In this document: positions 14,384 to 14,849 of the stretch, in pieces | Layout: each line of letters begins with the position of its first letter | Position numbering within the stretch: position 1 is the first letter of the stretch | Source of the DNA: Gorillibacterium sp. | Lineage (GTDB): Bacteria; Bacillota; Bacilli; Paenibacillales; NBRC-103111 | Assembly (NCBI GenBank): GCA_014380705.1 | Contig: JACMJI010000295.1 | Coordinates: 1 to 14,849 of the forward strand | Reading direction: 5' to 3' | Length of the DNA: 14,849 nt | The notes under the pieces: generated by a model | The model's database searches: none | Seen by the model: only the letters and a program-made list of their open reading frames with translations | Told to the model about the DNA's origin: nothing | Translations under genes and position numbers: made by a program

Positions 14384-14849
14384 ATGCGCAAATGGTTAAC
14401 CGTCTTACTCTGTGTTGTTTTAATGTTTTCTACTTTGCTTGGAGTTGCAGATCCTGTTCAAGCAACTGCAGGAGATTATTATGACAACGTTCTGGGCGAG
14501 CTTGAGGCAAAGGGGATCAATACGACCGGTGCTCAGTTTATGTATGGAAACACAGAAGAGGCTGCTATGACTTATGATGACAATAGCACCCCATTAGTGA
14601 AGGAGGGTAACTTTAAGATCGATGGCATGAAGTCAGGGGATGTATCGGGTGAATTGATCAACGTCACCGATCAGCCTTTTACCAAGGCGTTCCGCGTCCG
14701 AACCGGTCAGAGAGCCAGTGATGGTCAATGGTGGATGGCCAGCCTAAAGGGCATGTTGGTGGATCCTGTCCAACAGGGCGATGTAATTCTACTGACCTTC
14801 TACGCCAAGAATGTAACGGATAATTTGAATTTGACACAAATGGCAGTAA
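14384..14849 (+). CDS. Secreted carbohydrate-active protein, N-terminal part (CBM-like), cut by window end
   Basis: The frame is open from ATG 14384 to the end of the window, giving 155 residues of a longer protein. A signal peptide is clear: MRKW, a hydrophobic core, then DPVQA at residues 23-27, a typical signal peptidase I site. No lipobox is present. After a short linker, residues about 60-155 look like a carbohydrate-binding beta-sandwich of the CBM4/CBM9 type, with an F-x-K-A-F-R-V-R-T strand and WWMASLKGM, as is often seen at the N-terminus of secreted xylanases and related exoenzymes. AGGAAG at 14371-14376 supports this ATG; the ATG at 14379 in another frame stops after six codons. 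Catalytic domains would lie beyond the window, so the enzyme class is unknown. It probably releases the oligosaccharides imported by this locus. Confidence 0.75.
   Translation, partial: MRKWLTVLLCVVLMFSTLLGVADPVQATAGDYYDNVLGELEAKGINTTGAQFMYGNTEEAAMTYDDNSTPLVKEGNFKIDGMKSGDVSGELINVTDQPFTKAFRVRTGQRASDGQWWMASLKGMLVDPVQQGDVILLTFYAKNVTDNLNLTQMAV

Noticed and set aside
1..14849. CRISPR arrays, tRNA or rRNA genes, insertion sequences, toxin-antitoxin or phage defence genes
   Set aside because: No regular spaced repeats, transposase-like frames, cloverleaf sequences or defence-type domains were seen; the genes all fit carbohydrate use.

Overview
The window looks like part of a carbohydrate-utilisation locus from a Gram-positive Firmicute, most likely Paenibacillus or a close relative. 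This rests on strong AGGAGG-type ribosome binding sites, paired LplB/YtcP-type ABC permeases without their own ATPase, a YesM/YesN-style two-component system, DUF3502-type solute-binding proteins, and large cytoplasmic glycosidases next to an AraC regulator. The assignment is inferred from gene content, not from a marker gene.

Layout, left to right. (1) Positions 1-255 hold the C-terminal end of a solute-binding lipoprotein. (2) A 330-base gap follows with several inverted repeats, one of them terminator-like. (3) Four genes then run in the same direction: two CUT1 sugar permeases (586-1548 and 1579-2481), a GH130 phosphorylase closely resembling 4-O-beta-D-mannosyl-D-glucose phosphorylases (2546-3718), and a GH42-like clan GH-A glycosidase starting at TTG (3769-5865). 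(4) An AraC regulator (5936-6805) lies on the minus strand, divergent from a GH78-like six-hairpin glycosidase (6969-9041). The space between them carries a 9-base direct repeat at 22-base spacing, a good operator candidate. (5) A strong bipartite terminator (9068-9120) ends that unit. (6) A second plus-strand operon encodes a YesM-type sensor kinase (9310-11049), a YesN-type response regulator (11054-12664) and a second DUF3502 solute-binding protein (12695-14218). (7) A long hairpin with an eight-T tail (14276-14344) sits just before the start of a secreted protein (14384 onward), which is cut by the window edge and looks like a carbohydrate-binding, CAZyme-type exoenzyme.

Working model (inference): the secreted enzyme and solute-binding proteins capture an oligosaccharide outside the cell, the two permeases import it using a shared ATPase encoded elsewhere, and the GH130, GH42-like and GH78-like enzymes break it down in the cytoplasm. 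None of these three has a signal peptide. The two-component system and its companion binding protein would sense the sugar outside, while the AraC protein would sense an intracellular breakdown product. The GH130 subfamily points to a beta-mannoside, and the GH78-like enzyme suggests a rhamnose or similar side sugar, but the real substrate cannot be read from the sequence.

No tRNA, rRNA, CRISPR array, insertion sequence or phage gene was seen. Base composition differs between blocks: the permeases are very AT-rich, while the GH42-like, AraC and GH78-like genes are clearly more GC-rich.
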